From: Streptomyces iranensis
GTDB taxonomy: Bacteria > Actinomycetota > Actinomycetes > Streptomycetales > Streptomycetaceae
Reading direction: 5' to 3'
Length of the DNA: 64,000 nucleotides
NCBI RefSeq assembly: GCF_017874715.1
Contig: NZ_JAGGLR010000033.1
Coordinates: 62,001 to 126,000, forward strand
Below are positions 33,513 through 43,462 of this stretch, piece by piece; positions within the stretch are counted from its first letter, which is position 1; every line of letters starts with the position of its first letter. Below the pieces are notes generated by a model. That model was given only the letters and a program-made list of their open reading frames with translations. It did no database searches and had not been told where the DNA came from. The translations under genes and the position numbers were made by a program.

Positions 33513-36001
33513 GCGGCCCGGACGACGGCCACGCCGGCCCCGACGACGGCCACACCGGTACGAGCGGCCGCACCGGCCAGGCGACCCTGACGGCCGTACC
33601 GCCCCGGCCCCCGGCCCCCGAGGAGCCCCCACAGCGCCCCGGCATCACCCGCTGGGCCGCAGACCTCGCCATGGGCGGGCGGTTCGCGGTCACCGGCGGC
33701 CGGGAGAGCTGGGCCAGGACGATCATGACGGCGGTCGGGGTCGGCCTCGGCGTCACACTGCTGCTGTTCGCCGCCTCCGTCCCCACCATGGACTCCGCGC
33801 GCACCGAGCGGTCCAACGCCATCGCGGCCTTCGGCTTCGGGGAGGAGCCGGAGCCCGGCCCCGGCACGGTCCACGTCGCCCAGGCGAACACCGACTTCCG
33901 CGACATGGACATCTCGGGAGTGGTGCTGGCGCCCGACGGCAGCCGTCCGCCCCATCCGCCGGGCATCAGCGGCGTTCCGGCCGCCGGGGAGATGTATGTC
34001 TCCCCGGCGCTGAAGAAGCTGCTCGACTCCGACGAGGGCAAGCTGCTCCGGGACCGCTTCCCGTACCGCGTCGCCGGGGTGATCGGCGACAGCGGACTGT
34101 CCGGCCCCACCGAGCTGCGCTACTACGCGGGGATCACCCCGAAGCAGTTCGACAGCGTCCCCTCCAGCTACCACCTCGACAGCTGGGGTGCCCAGGACAC
34201 CAGCGGGGACGAGCTGGACCCCGCGCTGGTGCTGCTGGTCGTCATCGGCTGTGTGGTGCTGCTGCTGCCGGTGCTCATCTTCATCGCCACCGCCGCACGC
34301 TTCGGCGGCGAGCGGCGCGACCGCAGACTGGCCGCGCTGCGGCTGGTCGGCGCCGACATCCACATGACCCGGCGGATCGCCGCGGGCGAGTCGCTCTTCG
34401 GATCGGTCCTCGGGCTCGCGGTCGGCGCCACGCTCTTCCTGCTGCTGCGGGAGGCCGTCGGCGGTGCCTCGATGATGGGCCTGAGCTTCTTCACCTCCGA
34501 CATCACGCCCTCCTTCCCGCTCGCCCTGGCGATCGTGGTGACCGTGCCCGCCTCGGCCGTCGCCGTCACGCTCATCGCTCTGCGCGCCATCGCCATCGAA
34601 CCGCTGGGCGTCGTACGGAACGCCACCCCCAAGCGGCGGCGGCTGTGGTGGCGGCTGCTGCTGCCGCTCCTCGGCATCGGGCTGCTGGCTCCGCTCGCGG
34701 GCGGTTTCGGGGTGGGCAGTTCGGGCGGCGACTTCCAGTCGTACCAGGCCGCGGCCGGTGCCGCGCTGCTCCTCATCGGCACCACCGCGCTGCTGCCGTG
34801 GCTGGTCGAGTCCGTCGTGGAGCGCTTCGGCAAGGGCCCGGTACCCTGGCTGCTCGCCACCCGGCGGCTCCAGCTCAGCAGCGGCACCGCGGCTCGCGCG
34901 GTCAGCGGCATCACGGTGGCGGTCGCCGGGGCCATCGCGCTCCAGATGCTCTTCGGGAGCGTAGAGGGCCAGAGCACCGAGGAGACGAACCAGGATCCGA
35001 ACCGCGCCCAGCTGATGATGAACATAAAGGTGGACAACGGCGCCCAGGCCCGCGACGCCTTCGACCGGCTCGGCGCGGCCAAGGGCGTGCGCAGCGTGCT
35101 CGAGATCACCGAGGGCTCCATCTCCGACGCGCACAGCAAGGCGAAGGACCCGGCCGACATCCCGACCAACTCCCTCACCGTCGCCGGCTGCCCGGCGCTG
35201 CGCGAGCTGGCCCACATCACGAGCTGCCGGGACGGCGATGCCTTCATCGTCACCCGAGACCCGGAGTACACGGGCCCCGACAACGCCTTCGCGAAGCCCG
35301 GCGCGCAGGTCAATGTGGCCTTCGACGACGAGGGCATGCCCACGCCCGGCAAGCAGAAGCTGTGGACGGTCCCCCGCTCGGCCAAGAAGGTGGAATCCAG
35401 GGAGGACCCGAACGGTGCCCTGCACTCGGGCATCTTCGCCACCCCCGGCGCCTTCGACATCTCGGACCTGGCCAACCCGCAGGCGGTGGCGATGCTCAGG
35501 CTGGACCCGAAGGTGCCGGACGCCGACGAGTACGTACGCAACGCCAGCGTGACGATCACCCCGACGCTGGACGTGACGCAAATCACCAGCTCGTCGCAGT
35601 CGTCCGAGTTCCAGACGATCCGCAACGTCCTGTTCATCGGCGCCACCTCGACCCTGCTGCTCATCGGGGCCAGCATGATCGTGACCACCCTGGAGCAACT
35701 GCGGGACCGCAAGCGGCTGCTCTCGGTCCTGGTCGCCTTCGGCACCCGGCGCTCCACGCTGAGCTGGTCGATCCTGTGGCAGACCGCGGTCCCGGTGGTG
35801 CTGGGCCTCGCACTGTCGATCGCGGGCGGGCTGGCGCTGGGCGTCCTGCTGCTGAAGATGGTCGGCGAGGGGATCGCCGTGGACTGGGCCGGACTCGCCG
35901 CGATGACCGGCATCGGCGCGGGCGTCATCCTGGTGGTGACCCTGGCCAGCCTGCCGCCACTGTGGCGCATGATGCGCCCGGAGGGCCTGCGCACCGAGTA
36001 G
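33509..36001 (+). CDS. FtsX-like ABC transporter permease
   Basis: 830 residues, membrane protein with two FtsX-type domains. The first transmembrane helix is near residues 78-98 (VGVGLGVTLLLFAASV). A large extracytoplasmic region follows, then helix groups around 235-260 (VVIGCVVLLLPVLIFIATAA), 285-360 and 375-430. A second large extracytoplasmic domain comes next, and a final FtsX domain near 700-820. The C-terminus ends LPPLWRMMRPEGLRTE, as in the family. The ATG overlaps the stop of the ATPase gene. No damage. A strong hairpin follows 19 bp after the stop. Confidence 0.92.
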   Translation: MSGPDDGHAGPDDGHTGTSGRTGQATLTAVPPRPPAPEEPPQRPGITRWAADLAMGGRFAVTGGRESWARTIMTAVGVGLGVTLLLFAASVPTMDSARTERSNAIAAFGFGEEPEPGPGTVHVAQANTDFRDMDISGVVLAPDGSRPPHPPGISGVPAAGEMYVSPALKKLLDSDEGKLLRDRFPYRVAGVIGDSGLSGPTELRYYAGITPKQFDSVPSSYHLDSWGAQDTSGDELDPALVLLVVIGCVVLLLPVLIFIATAARFGGERRDRRLAALRLVGADIHMTRRIAAGESLFGSVLGLAVGATLFLLLREAVGGASMMGLSFFTSDITPSFPLALAIVVTVPASAVAVTLIALRAIAIEPLGVVRNATPKRRRLWWRLLLPLLGIGLLAPLAGGFGVGSSGGDFQSYQAAAGAALLLIGTTALLPWLVESVVERFGKGPVPWLLATRRLQLSSGTAARAVSGITVAVAGAIALQMLFGSVEGQSTEETNQDPNRAQLMMNIKVDNGAQARDAFDRLGAAKGVRSVLEITEGSISDAHSKAKDPADIPTNSLTVAGCPALRELAHITSCRDGDAFIVTRDPEYTGPDNAFAKPGAQVNVAFDDEGMPTPGKQKLWTVPRSAKKVESREDPNGALHSGIFATPGAFDISDLANPQAVAMLRLDPKVPDADEYVRNASVTITPTLDVTQITSSSQSSEFQTIRNVLFIGATSTLLLIGASMIVTTLEQLRDRKRLLSVLVAFGTRRSTLSWSILWQTAVPVVLGLALSIAGGLALGVLLLKMVGEGIAVDWAGLAAMTGIGAGVILVVTLASLPPLWRMMRPEGLRTE

Positions 36002-36019
36002 CCCCCTACTGGCAGAACA

Positions 36020-36061
36020 CGCGCCGTCGCGGCGGGGAGGGACCCCCGCCGCGACGGCGCG
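36020..36061 (+). terminator. Strong GC hairpin after the ABC operon
   Basis: An 18-bp perfect stem (left arm 36020-36037, right arm 36044-36061, 6-bp loop) starts 19 bp past the permease stop. There is no U-tract, as is common in Streptomyces terminators. It may serve both strands. Confidence 0.75.
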
Positions 36062-36078
36062 TCGGCGCGCGGCCCGCG

Positions 36079-36276
36079 TCAGCGCGCGACCCGCACCGGC
36101 AGCGGTCGCACCGCATCCCGGAGCGTGGTGGCCAGGGCGATGCGGCGAGCGGGGGCCGGGTCGGCGAAGTCGCCGGTGGCCAGGTCCTCGTTACGGCCGG
36201 TCTCGACCCGTAGCGCGGTACGCGCCAGCAGCGTCACCCCGAGCCCGCCGCCGAGAAGTTGCACCAGCGTAGAGAG
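36079..36276 (-). pseudogene. C-terminal fragment of a LysR (OxyR-like) regulator
   Basis: The minus strand encodes LSTLVQLLGGGLGVTLLART, ALRVETGRNEDLATGDFADP and RRIALATTLRDAVRPLPVRV, matching the end of the effector domain of OxyR/LysR regulators of Streptomyces. The DNA-binding domain and most of the effector domain are missing; similarity stops at about 36276, just before the integrase relic. The cut suggests the integrase-bearing element inserted into or deleted part of a lysR gene. Confidence 0.6.
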
Positions 36277-36414
36277 CCTGGCGGCCCCTGGGACGCCTCG
36301 ATCTGAAGGCTCCAGAAGAACGCCCCGCTCGTATGGCGGTGCCGGCCTCAAAGTCGTGGGTACGATTCCGGGCGAGTGGTTATCCGGAAGCAGCCGGGCA
36401 ACCGCCTGGTCCTG

Positions 36415-37385
36415 CTACGACGTGGGTGCGCCGGGGCGCAGGGCGGTCTGCATGACAGTCCGGCAGCGGTCCCAGGAGGCGGGTACGAGATGCCCGTAGA
36501 CATCGACCGTGGTCTTGATCGATCTGTGACCGAGCCAGCGGGAGACCTCGTGGATTGGGATGCCATGGGCAAGGGCGGTCGAGGCGAAGAAATGACGCAG
36601 GCAGTGCGGTGTGTACTTCGGGCTTCCGTCTGGCTTGATGATGCCCGCGTCCTTGAGCGCCTTCCGGAAGTGGTAGGCATAGGTCGTAGCTGTGGGCATG
36701 GTGCCCTTGGCCCGGTCACGCGGCGCGAACAACACCTCCTGGCCCGACGCGGTCACCGTGCCCCAGTCGCGCAGGTGCGCGTCAATCTCCTGGGCGAGGA
36801 AGTCGGGCAGGGGACGTCCCGGTACTCCCCCTCGGCCCGGTGCTTGAGCGGGATGAAGCGGGTCTCGCAGTCTTCGCGGTGCGCTTTGGAGCTGACTTGT
36901 CGGCGCATGCGGAGGAAGTCGGACCGACGGCAGTCGGCGGTGAAGGCCAGGGTCTCGCTGATGCGCAGTCCCGCCCCGGCTTGCAAGTACACGGTCAGCC
37001 GGTACTGGGGTGAGATCTGCTTCGCAATGAGATCGACCTCGTGCAGGGTGGGGATCTCGTCTTCGTCGACCGCGTGAGTTGCGCTGCGGGGCAGTTTGAC
37101 TCCCTCGGTGGGATCGTCCGCCCGTCTCTTCTCCTTGATGGCGGTCTGGAAAAGGCTGGCGACCATCTTCATGCGGTCGCACACGGTGCTCGCGGCGAGC
37201 CTGTGGAGCAGTGCCGCGATGAAGGCTTCGATGTCCTTTCGCTGCACGCCCGCGATCGTCTTGTCGCCAAGGCGAGGGATCAGATGGATCCGCAGGAAGC
37301 TCTCGTAGTTGCGGTACGTGGAGTCATACACGGCCTCGCTCCGGGAGGCGTGCGAAGACATCAAGCGACAGCGTGAGTACTTCAC
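36415..37385 (-). pseudogene. Tyrosine site-specific integrase with a one-base frameshift
   Basis: Reading from 37385: STYRNYESFLRIHLIPRLGD (core-binding domain), then LQAGAGLRISETLAFTADCR with the first catalytic Arg. At a run of G (36810-36813, plus strand) the frame shifts by one base. The second half continues VPLPDFLAQEIDAHLRDWGT and HCLRHFFASTALAHGIPIHE (HxxR), then WLGHRS (His) and VDVYGHLVP (catalytic Tyr). All five key positions are present, so a single base restores the frame, and a sequencing error is possible. The N-terminal arm-binding domain is missing; at about 37330 the sequence changes to unrelated coding DNA on the other strand. Confidence 0.75.
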
Positions 37386-37512
37386 TCCCTATGGCCGGCT
37401 GCTTCTCGACGAGATGAGTGCATGGGCTGAAGATGGGCCCCTGAACTTCGAGCATGTCACTCGAAACATCTCCAGCCCTGAGTTCGCGGGATACGGACCA
37501 GTCGCCGCCTGA
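37309..37512 (+). pseudogene. C-terminal fragment of an unrecognised protein
   Basis: The plus strand encodes LREACEDIKRQREYFTPYGR, then LLLDEMSAWAEDGPLNFEHV and SSPEFAGYGPVAA before a stop, with good third-position GC from about 37330 on. The first codons overlap the integrase, so the real 5' part seems replaced at that junction. No family recognised. Confidence 0.35.
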
Positions 37513-37885
37513 GTCGGCTACTCGAACTGAATACCCGCCGGCTGGGTCGAGTGGCTGCCGGGCGGTCCACGGCGGCTGCAAGCTGCCTCGCCGTTCCGGC
37601 GTCGTGGTACCTCTCCCACTGCTCCCCGTGCCCGCGGGGAACTCGTCTGTGAGGTCCACGACTCGGCCGCCGCGGACGGTCGCCGCCCGGGGCCTTCGTG
37701 CTGCGGGTTCCAGAGCCGTCCGACCGGAACTGCGTCCGTTTCGTCTCTGTCTTGTGAGTCAGATGACGTCTGACAAGTTGGACGCCACCCATTGACGTCC
37801 GAGCGAACCCCATGGTGAGGTCCTGTCGTAAATTTCCAACGCCGACTGATATTTAAGACACGGGATTGTGAATGTGGTGCCGATC
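37513..37885. other. Region without a supportable gene
   Basis: About 370 bp. Open frames on both strands show no domain; nothing recognisable seen. Confidence 0.3.
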
Positions 37886-38100
37886 ATGAGTGATCCCGCC
37901 GTGGTCCTTGTCCCTCACGCCGACTGTGCCTCGGCCCTCGCCAAGGTCCCGGCCTGCACCCAGTCGTCCACGACCCGGAGTCCGGGCTGCCCGCCGAGGC
38001 GCGCACGGCTCGGGTGCTGGTGCCCCCGTTTCTGGTCACCCCGGGGGCGATCGCGCTAGTCGCGCTCGGCCTCGCCGAGGCCCGATCAGTGCCGAGCGGG
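37886..38100 (+). pseudogene. N-terminal fragment of a D-isomer 2-hydroxyacid dehydrogenase
   Basis: From the ATG at 37886 (MSDPAVVLVPHADCASAL) with a frame change near 37950 into VVHDPESGLPAEARTARVLV and PPFLVTPGAIALVALGLAEA. This resembles the substrate-domain start of actinobacterial 2-hydroxyacid dehydrogenases. Only about 70 codons remain before the permease gene. Its position next to a lactate permease fits a lost 2-hydroxy-acid operon. Confidence 0.4.
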
Positions 38101-38178
38101 CAGTTGTGCGGCTCAGGGCCCCAATCTTCCTACCAATCAGTCAAGTCCCTCCTCCACCAACGCTGCCGGAGGTTTGTC

Positions 38179-39829
38179 ATGTATCAACAGCCCACCGCCC
38201 CTCTGGGGGGATCTCTGGGATGGTCGGCCCTGGTCGCCGCCGTCCCTCTCTTGCTGCTGTTCCTGCTCCTGGGCGTGTTTCGGGTCCGGGCATGGATCGC
38301 CTCCGTCGTCGGGCTGCTCGCTGCGACCGTCGTGGCGATCGGTGTGGTACGAGATGCCGTGGGGAACCGCCCTGTCCGGCGCGGCGGAGGGAGCCACATT
38401 CGCGCTGTTCCCGGTGATGTGGATCGTGGTCAACGCGATCTGGGTCTACCGGATGACCCACGACAGCGGGGACCACGACCGGTTGCGTGAGGCGTTCTCC
38501 CCGGTCAGTGACGACCGCCGGGTCCAGGGGCTGATCATCGCGTTCTCCTTCGGTGCGCTGCTGGAGGCGCTGGCCGGTTTCGGGGCACCGGCGGCGTTCT
38601 GCTCGGTGATGCTGATGGCCCTCGGATTGCCGGCGATGCGGGCGGTGACGGTGTCGCTGATCGCGAACACCGCGCCGGTGGCATGGGGCGGTGTCGGACT
38701 GCCGATGATTGCGCTCGGGCAGGTCACCGGGATTCCGGTGGACACGCTGAGCCGGGCCACCGCCCACCTGATTCCGGTGCTCGCACTGTTCATCCCGACG
38801 TTGCTGCTCGTGGTGCTCGACGGGGCCCGGGGCGTGCGCGAGGTGTGGCCCGCGGCGGTCGTCGCCGGGGTGTCGTTCGCCGTCCCGCAGTACGCGGTCG
38901 CGGCCTTCGGGCCGGTCCAACTCGTGGACATCGTCGCCGCGTTGGCCTCGGCCGGAGCTGTTCTGCTGTTGCTGCGGTTCTGGCAACCGCGCCGCTCGGA
39001 CCACTCGGCCCGATCCGACGTCGACGCGCCCGATGGTGGACCCCTGACGTCATCCGGCACCGGCGCGACCGGCGTTCTCACCGTTCCGTCCCGCGTCGAC
39101 ACCCTCCGCGCCTTCGCGCCCTACCTGGTGATCATTGCGTTCTTCACGCTGTCCGTGGTCCCCCGGATCAAGGGCGTGCTGACGGCTACGACGACGACCT
39201 TCGGATGGCCCGGACTCGCGGTGCGGACACCACAGGCCGAGCCGGTGGCCCTCGCGACCTACAAGTTCGACTGGCTCGCCACTCCCGGGACCGTGCTGCT
39301 CGTCGCGGGCGTGGTCATCGCGATGATGCTGCGGATCAGCGCCCGCTCGGCGCTGCGGGCATACGGTCAAACGCTGAAGCAGCTGCGCGGGGCCGGAGTC
39401 ACCGTCATGGCGGTGCTCGCGTTGGCCTATGTGATGAACCTGTCCGGGCAGACCACGACACTCGGCCTGTACCTGGCCGCCACGGGAGGTTTCTCCGCCG
39501 TCCTCTCGCCGCTGCTCGGTTGGTTCGGTACCGCCGTCACCGGCTCGGACACGTCGTCGAACTCGTTGTTCGGCGCGCTGCAGGTCAGCGCCGCTCAGGC
39601 GACCGGGATGTCGCCGACCCTGGCCGCGGCCGCCAATACCGCCGGCGGGGTGCTGGGCAAGATGATCAGCCCGCAGAACCTGGCCATCGGAGCGGCGGCC
39701 GTCGGTCTGGCAGGGCGCGAGGGCGAAATCCTCCGACGGGTCGTCGCCGCGACGGCCGTGCTCGTGCCTGCGCTGTGCCTGCTCGTCTACCTGCAGTCGA
39801 CCCCGATACTCGGGTGGCTCGTGCCGTAA
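38179..39829 (+). pseudogene. L-lactate permease (LctP family) with a one-base frameshift
   Basis: The ATG at 38179 follows GGAGG. The first 56 codons (SLGWSALVAAVPLLLLFLLL, then VRAWIASVVGLLAATVVAIGV) are followed by one extra base at about 38343-38346. The remaining frame is intact to 39829 and contains EMPWGTALSGAAEGATFALF, GALLEALAGFGAPAAFCSVM, NTAPVAWGGVGLPMIALGQV, the GSDTSSNSLFGALQ motif and KMISPQNLAIG, all family hallmarks of this 12-14 helix lactate/H+ symporter. A single deletion would restore it. It may be a true inactivation or a sequence error. Confidence 0.8.
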
Positions 39830-40229
39830 TCGGAACTCGACACCTGTTTTCACCCCCAGTGTCGGTAGACGACCTACTGCCAGATGATCGCGGGCTCACG
39901 GAGACCGGATGGACACCAGCTGTGGAGGCGACCCCATGATCGACGCGCGGATTTCATCGGTAAGAATGCGGGAAGTCAGTGCCGTGCTCGCGGCCGGTTC
40001 ACCGCACCGTGCGGCCCGCCGCAATCTCGTCCGCTCAGCATCTACCCGTCGTTCCATGCCGGGTCCGCGGGCCAGGTGCTGCTGTCCGATCCTCATCGCA
40101 GGACCGCTGTGTACCTTGAGATAGCGACCACTGCCGGTGTGACCGGCAGGTACGGCCCGCTCGATCAAGATGTGGTCGCCCCATTGGCAGAAGCATGGCG
40201 AGCTGCCTGCTCGGCCTGGAACCGATGAC
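39830..40229. other. Region without a supportable gene
   Basis: About 400 bp between the lactate permease and the SDR fragment. Open frames show no recognisable domain on either strand. Confidence 0.3.
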
Positions 40230-40466
40230 GAAGCCCGGGATCTGGGCCCCCGCGGCATCACCGCGGTCGTGGTGGATCCCGGTCCGACGGACACCGACAT
40301 GAACCCGGCCGAGGGCCCCGCAGCTGATTTCCTCCGCGGGTTCATCGCCCTCGGCCATGACGGACACGCGCGGGACGTCGCCGGCATGGTGGCCTGTCCG
40401 GCCGGCCCCGGCGGTCGCCATGTCACCGGTAACTCGATCCTGGTGGACGGCGGCTTCGCTGCCTGA
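40230..40466 (+). pseudogene. C-terminal fragment of a short-chain dehydrogenase (SDR)
   Basis: The frame reads EARDLGPRGITAVVVDPGPT, DTDMNPAEGPAADFLRGFIA and GRHVTGNSILVDGGFAA before a stop: the substrate loop and final strand of classical SDRs. The nucleotide-binding motif and the catalytic Tyr-Lys are missing. Truncated remnant. Confidence 0.75.
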
Positions 40467-40544
40467 GGTGCAAGGACCACGTGAGAGTGCACCATCCATC
40501 CGGTTGGGTCGGACGTCAGCGCCTGGGCGGGCTGCTCAACCGGG

Positions 40545-43019
40545 TCAGGGGGCCGGGGAGAGGGTCTGCTCGGCCCAGATTGTTTTGCCGTGGGCGTGGT
40601 GGCGGGTGCCCCAGCGGGGGGTTAGTTGGGCTACGAGGAGCAGGCCGCGGCCGCCTTCGTCGAAGAGGCGGGCGCGGCGTAGGTGGGGTGTGGTGGTGCT
40701 GCCGTCGGAGACTTCGCAGATCAGACTGTGCGGCTGTCTGATCAGCCGTAGTCGGATGGGTTCGGTGGCGTGGCGGATGGCGTTGGTGACGAGCTCGCTC
40801 ACTACAAGCTCGGTGGTGAAGGCGGCGTCCTCCACGCCCCATTCGGTGAGCTGTTGGGATGCGTTCTTGCGGGCTTCGGCGACGATGGCGGGGTCGCGCG
40901 GCAGGTCCCATTGGGCGACGTGGTCCTCGTCCAGGGCGCGGGTGCGGGCGATGACCAGGGCGATGTCATCCGGTTGGGCGGGGCCCCCGGCTTCGGGCAG
41001 CATCGCTTCGAGGACGGAGTCGCACAGGGCTTCCGGTGGGGGTGTGACGGAGGAAGTGGCCGCCGCGGTGGGGTGTTCCAGTGCGTTGCGCAGTGCTTCC
41101 AGCCCTTCGTCGATGTCACGGGCCCGCGTTTCGAGCAGCCCGTCGGTGAAGAGCACCAGCGAACTGCCCTCGGGCACCTCCAGTTCCGCCGCCTCGAACG
41201 GCAGACTTCCCAGACCCAGTGGGGGGCCGGTCGGCAGGTCGATGGACCGGACGGTCCCGTCAGGGGAGACAAGAGTTGGGGCCGGATGTCCGGCTGTTGC
41301 GAGGGTGAGGCGTCGGGAGACGGGGTCATAGATCGTGTAGAGGCAGGTGGCGCCCAGGTCGGCGGCGATCTCGCTCGAGTCCGCGTCGCCTTCGGGGGTG
41401 GCGTGGGTGACGATGTCATCGAGGTGGGTGAGGAGTTCATCGGGGGGCATGTCGATGTCGGCCAGCGTGCGTACGGCCGTACGCAGCCGCCCCATGGTGG
41501 CGGAGGCGTTGATGCCGTGTCCGACCACATCGCCCACGACCAGCCCGACCCGCGCACAAGGCAGCGGGATCACGTCGAACCAGTCGCCTCCCACCCCCGC
41601 ACCGCCCTCGGACGGCAGATAGCGGCTGGCGACCTCGACGGCGTGCTGCGTCTCCGGTCTGTGGGCCAGCAGACTTCGCTGCAGGGCCAGGGCGATGCCG
41701 CGTTCGCGGGCGTAACGACGGGCGTTGTCAATGCAGATGGCGGCCCTGGCGACCAGGTTCTCCGTGACGAACAGGTCGTCCTCGGTGAAGGGCTCCCGGG
41801 AGGCGGTGTGGCGGATGAGGAGAACCACTCCCAGGGCCCGGTCCCGCGCCTTGAGGGGAGCGGCAATCAGCGAGTGCAGGCCGTGCCGCCGCGCCTGCTC
41901 GGCTTGGACCGGGTCGGCGGCGAGCCAGGCGGTGATCTCCGAGTCGGCCGCCTGATGCAGTACCGCCCGAGACGTGGACAGACACCGGGCCGGCGGTGAG
42001 GACTCGGTGTGGAAGTGGGTCTCCCCCGGGCCGCTCACGGTCTCGGTCGGGTCGACCGGCCCCGGCAGCTGCGCTGCCCGGCGCAGCGTCACCCCGCCGG
42101 GAGGGACCGGCGGGGGCTGATCGCCTTGAAAGACGCTGTCCAGCAGCTCGACGGTGATCGAGTCGGCGAAGCGGGGCACGGCGACCTCGGCCAGTTCATG
42201 AGCGGTGCCCGCCACATCCAGGCTGGTGCCGATGCGCGTCCTCGCCTCGTCGACCAGCGCCAGCCGTTCCCGGGAGCCGTACTGCTGTGAGTAGTCGAAG
42301 ACCGCCACGGCCACCGCGTGCACATACCCCGTTTCGTCCTTGAGGGGAAAGAGATCCTCGACCCAGGCATGCGCCCGGGACTCGCCGGGGACCTTGACGT
42401 AGCACTCCAGGGAGTCGGATTCCCCGGTGGCCACCACTCGGTCGATCCGCCCTTCGATCGCGGGCTGTTCCTGGATCTCGGACGGGCGCAGCCCGCGTAC
42501 CTCGTCCTCTCGCTGCTCGATCATCCGTTCTATGTCGTGGTTCGCCCGAAGCAGTTTGCGGTCGCGGCCGTAAATCACCAGCCCGACGGGTGACTGAGCG
42601 AATACCCACCGCATGAGTCGGTCGTCACCGTGGGTGACCTGTGACACATCCGGCGTGAACACCAGCAGGATCCCGGCCCGCGGATCACCTTCGATCAGCG
42701 GGGCGGTCAGCACCTCCGCGGTCAGCTGCCGACCGTCGCGATGGCGGACGACGGTGGTGTGGTTTCCCTGTTCTTCCTGCTTCCCCTGCTCCCCCCGCTC
42801 CCCTTGCTTCCCCGCTGAGAAGGTCGCAGGAGGGACGAACAGATCGGCCGCGAGACTGCCGATGATCTCCGAGGGGACATACCCCAACAGCCGTCGAGCT
42901 CCCGTGCTCCACGCTGTCACACGGCCGTCGGGGTCCGTGAGCGCGATGGCGGCTGACGTGTCGAGAGGCTCGCCGATCATCTCGGGGGCCGGCCGGCCGA
43001 GGGCACCCGGTCTGTCCAT
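40545..43019 (-). CDS. PAS-GAF-SpoIIE (PP2C) phosphatase with C-terminal HATPase domain
   Basis: 824 residues, a typical Streptomyces stress-signalling protein combining a serine phosphatase and an anti-sigma-type kinase domain. Domains in order: PAS about 15-130, PAS about 145-255 (FAQSPVGLVIYGRDRKLLRA), GAF about 265-445, SpoIIE/PP2C about 470-675 (GVGGDWFDVIPL; VLFTDGLLETRA) and HATPase_c_2 about 690-820 (SELVTNAIRHATEPI). A hydrophilic Gly/Glu/Gln-rich insert (GKQGERGEQGKQEEQGN) interrupts the first PAS domain at about residues 69-85 and looks like a small repeat expansion. No signal or membrane helix, so it is cytoplasmic. Monocistronic; the partner anti-sigma antagonist is not in the window. 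Confidence 0.92.
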   Translation of the reverse strand: MDRPGALGRPAPEMIGEPLDTSAAIALTDPDGRVTAWSTGARRLLGYVPSEIIGSLAADLFVPPATFSAGKQGERGEQGKQEEQGNHTTVVRHRDGRQLTAEVLTAPLIEGDPRAGILLVFTPDVSQVTHGDDRLMRWVFAQSPVGLVIYGRDRKLLRANHDIERMIEQREDEVRGLRPSEIQEQPAIEGRIDRVVATGESDSLECYVKVPGESRAHAWVEDLFPLKDETGYVHAVAVAVFDYSQQYGSRERLALVDEARTRIGTSLDVAGTAHELAEVAVPRFADSITVELLDSVFQGDQPPPVPPGGVTLRRAAQLPGPVDPTETVSGPGETHFHTESSPPARCLSTSRAVLHQAADSEITAWLAADPVQAEQARRHGLHSLIAAPLKARDRALGVVLLIRHTASREPFTEDDLFVTENLVARAAICIDNARRYARERGIALALQRSLLAHRPETQHAVEVASRYLPSEGGAGVGGDWFDVIPLPCARVGLVVGDVVGHGINASATMGRLRTAVRTLADIDMPPDELLTHLDDIVTHATPEGDADSSEIAADLGATCLYTIYDPVSRRLTLATAGHPAPTLVSPDGTVRSIDLPTGPPLGLGSLPFEAAELEVPEGSSLVLFTDGLLETRARDIDEGLEALRNALEHPTAAATSSVTPPPEALCDSVLEAMLPEAGGPAQPDDIALVIARTRALDEDHVAQWDLPRDPAIVAEARKNASQQLTEWGVEDAAFTTELVVSELVTNAIRHATEPIRLRLIRQPHSLICEVSDGSTTTPHLRRARLFDEGGRGLLLVAQLTPRWGTRHHAHGKTIWAEQTLSPAP

Positions 43020-43233
43020 GGAGTCCTACCTTGCTCTCCTCTCGCAGGAGCAGACTCTTCTACAGTGGCCCGCCCAGCTCGGGATGGCAAGGCACGGCTG
43101 TGACGTGAGTTGCTTCACGGATGCGGGTGACGTAGCGAGGGGCGGGGCTGGGTACGCGCCCGCGTGATCACCGCTTGAGATACCGATGCGATCGGCACAT
43201 ATAAGGCGAAAGCATCGTTGAAGAGGAGGCGGC

Positions 43234-43311
43234 ATGTCGTCGAAGCGACGTCACAAGAAGAAGGCCCGTCGTAAGAACGGAGCCAACCACGGCAGCCGGC
43301 CCCAGTCCTGA
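43234..43311 (+). CDS. bL37-like very small basic ribosomal protein
   Basis: 25 codons (MSSKRRHKKKARRKNGANHG, then SRPQS) with GAGGAGGCGG right upstream of the ATG at 43234. The pattern of a Lys/Arg-rich start and an ANHGxRP ending matches the actinobacterial 50S protein bL37 as I recall it from mycobacterial ribosomes. It is far below normal gene-finder length. Free-standing, not in an operon. I infer a 50S-associated peptide. Confidence 0.7.
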   Translation: MSSKRRHKKKARRKNGANHGSRPQS

Positions 43312-43462
43312 CCTGAGGCGCTCTGCCGAGTGACACCGACGGGGCTCCCCGAGCACGTGGCGCACTGCGCCCGGGTCTGGGGAGCCCCGTCGGTGCGGCC
43401 AGGGCACGTCGGTACGCCCGGGAGGGCGACGCACCGGTCCGCACGCCCGGGAGGGCGGCGCT

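Noticed and set aside
33107..35698. Long minus-strand open frames opposite the ABC ATPase and permease
   Set aside because: Low-complexity Arg/Gly/Ala translation without domains. The plus-strand genes are complete with overlapping stops and starts.
38137..39102. Minus-strand ORFs opposite the lactate permease
   Set aside because: The plus-strand translation shows family motifs throughout, while the minus-strand frames are Arg/Gln-rich shadows.
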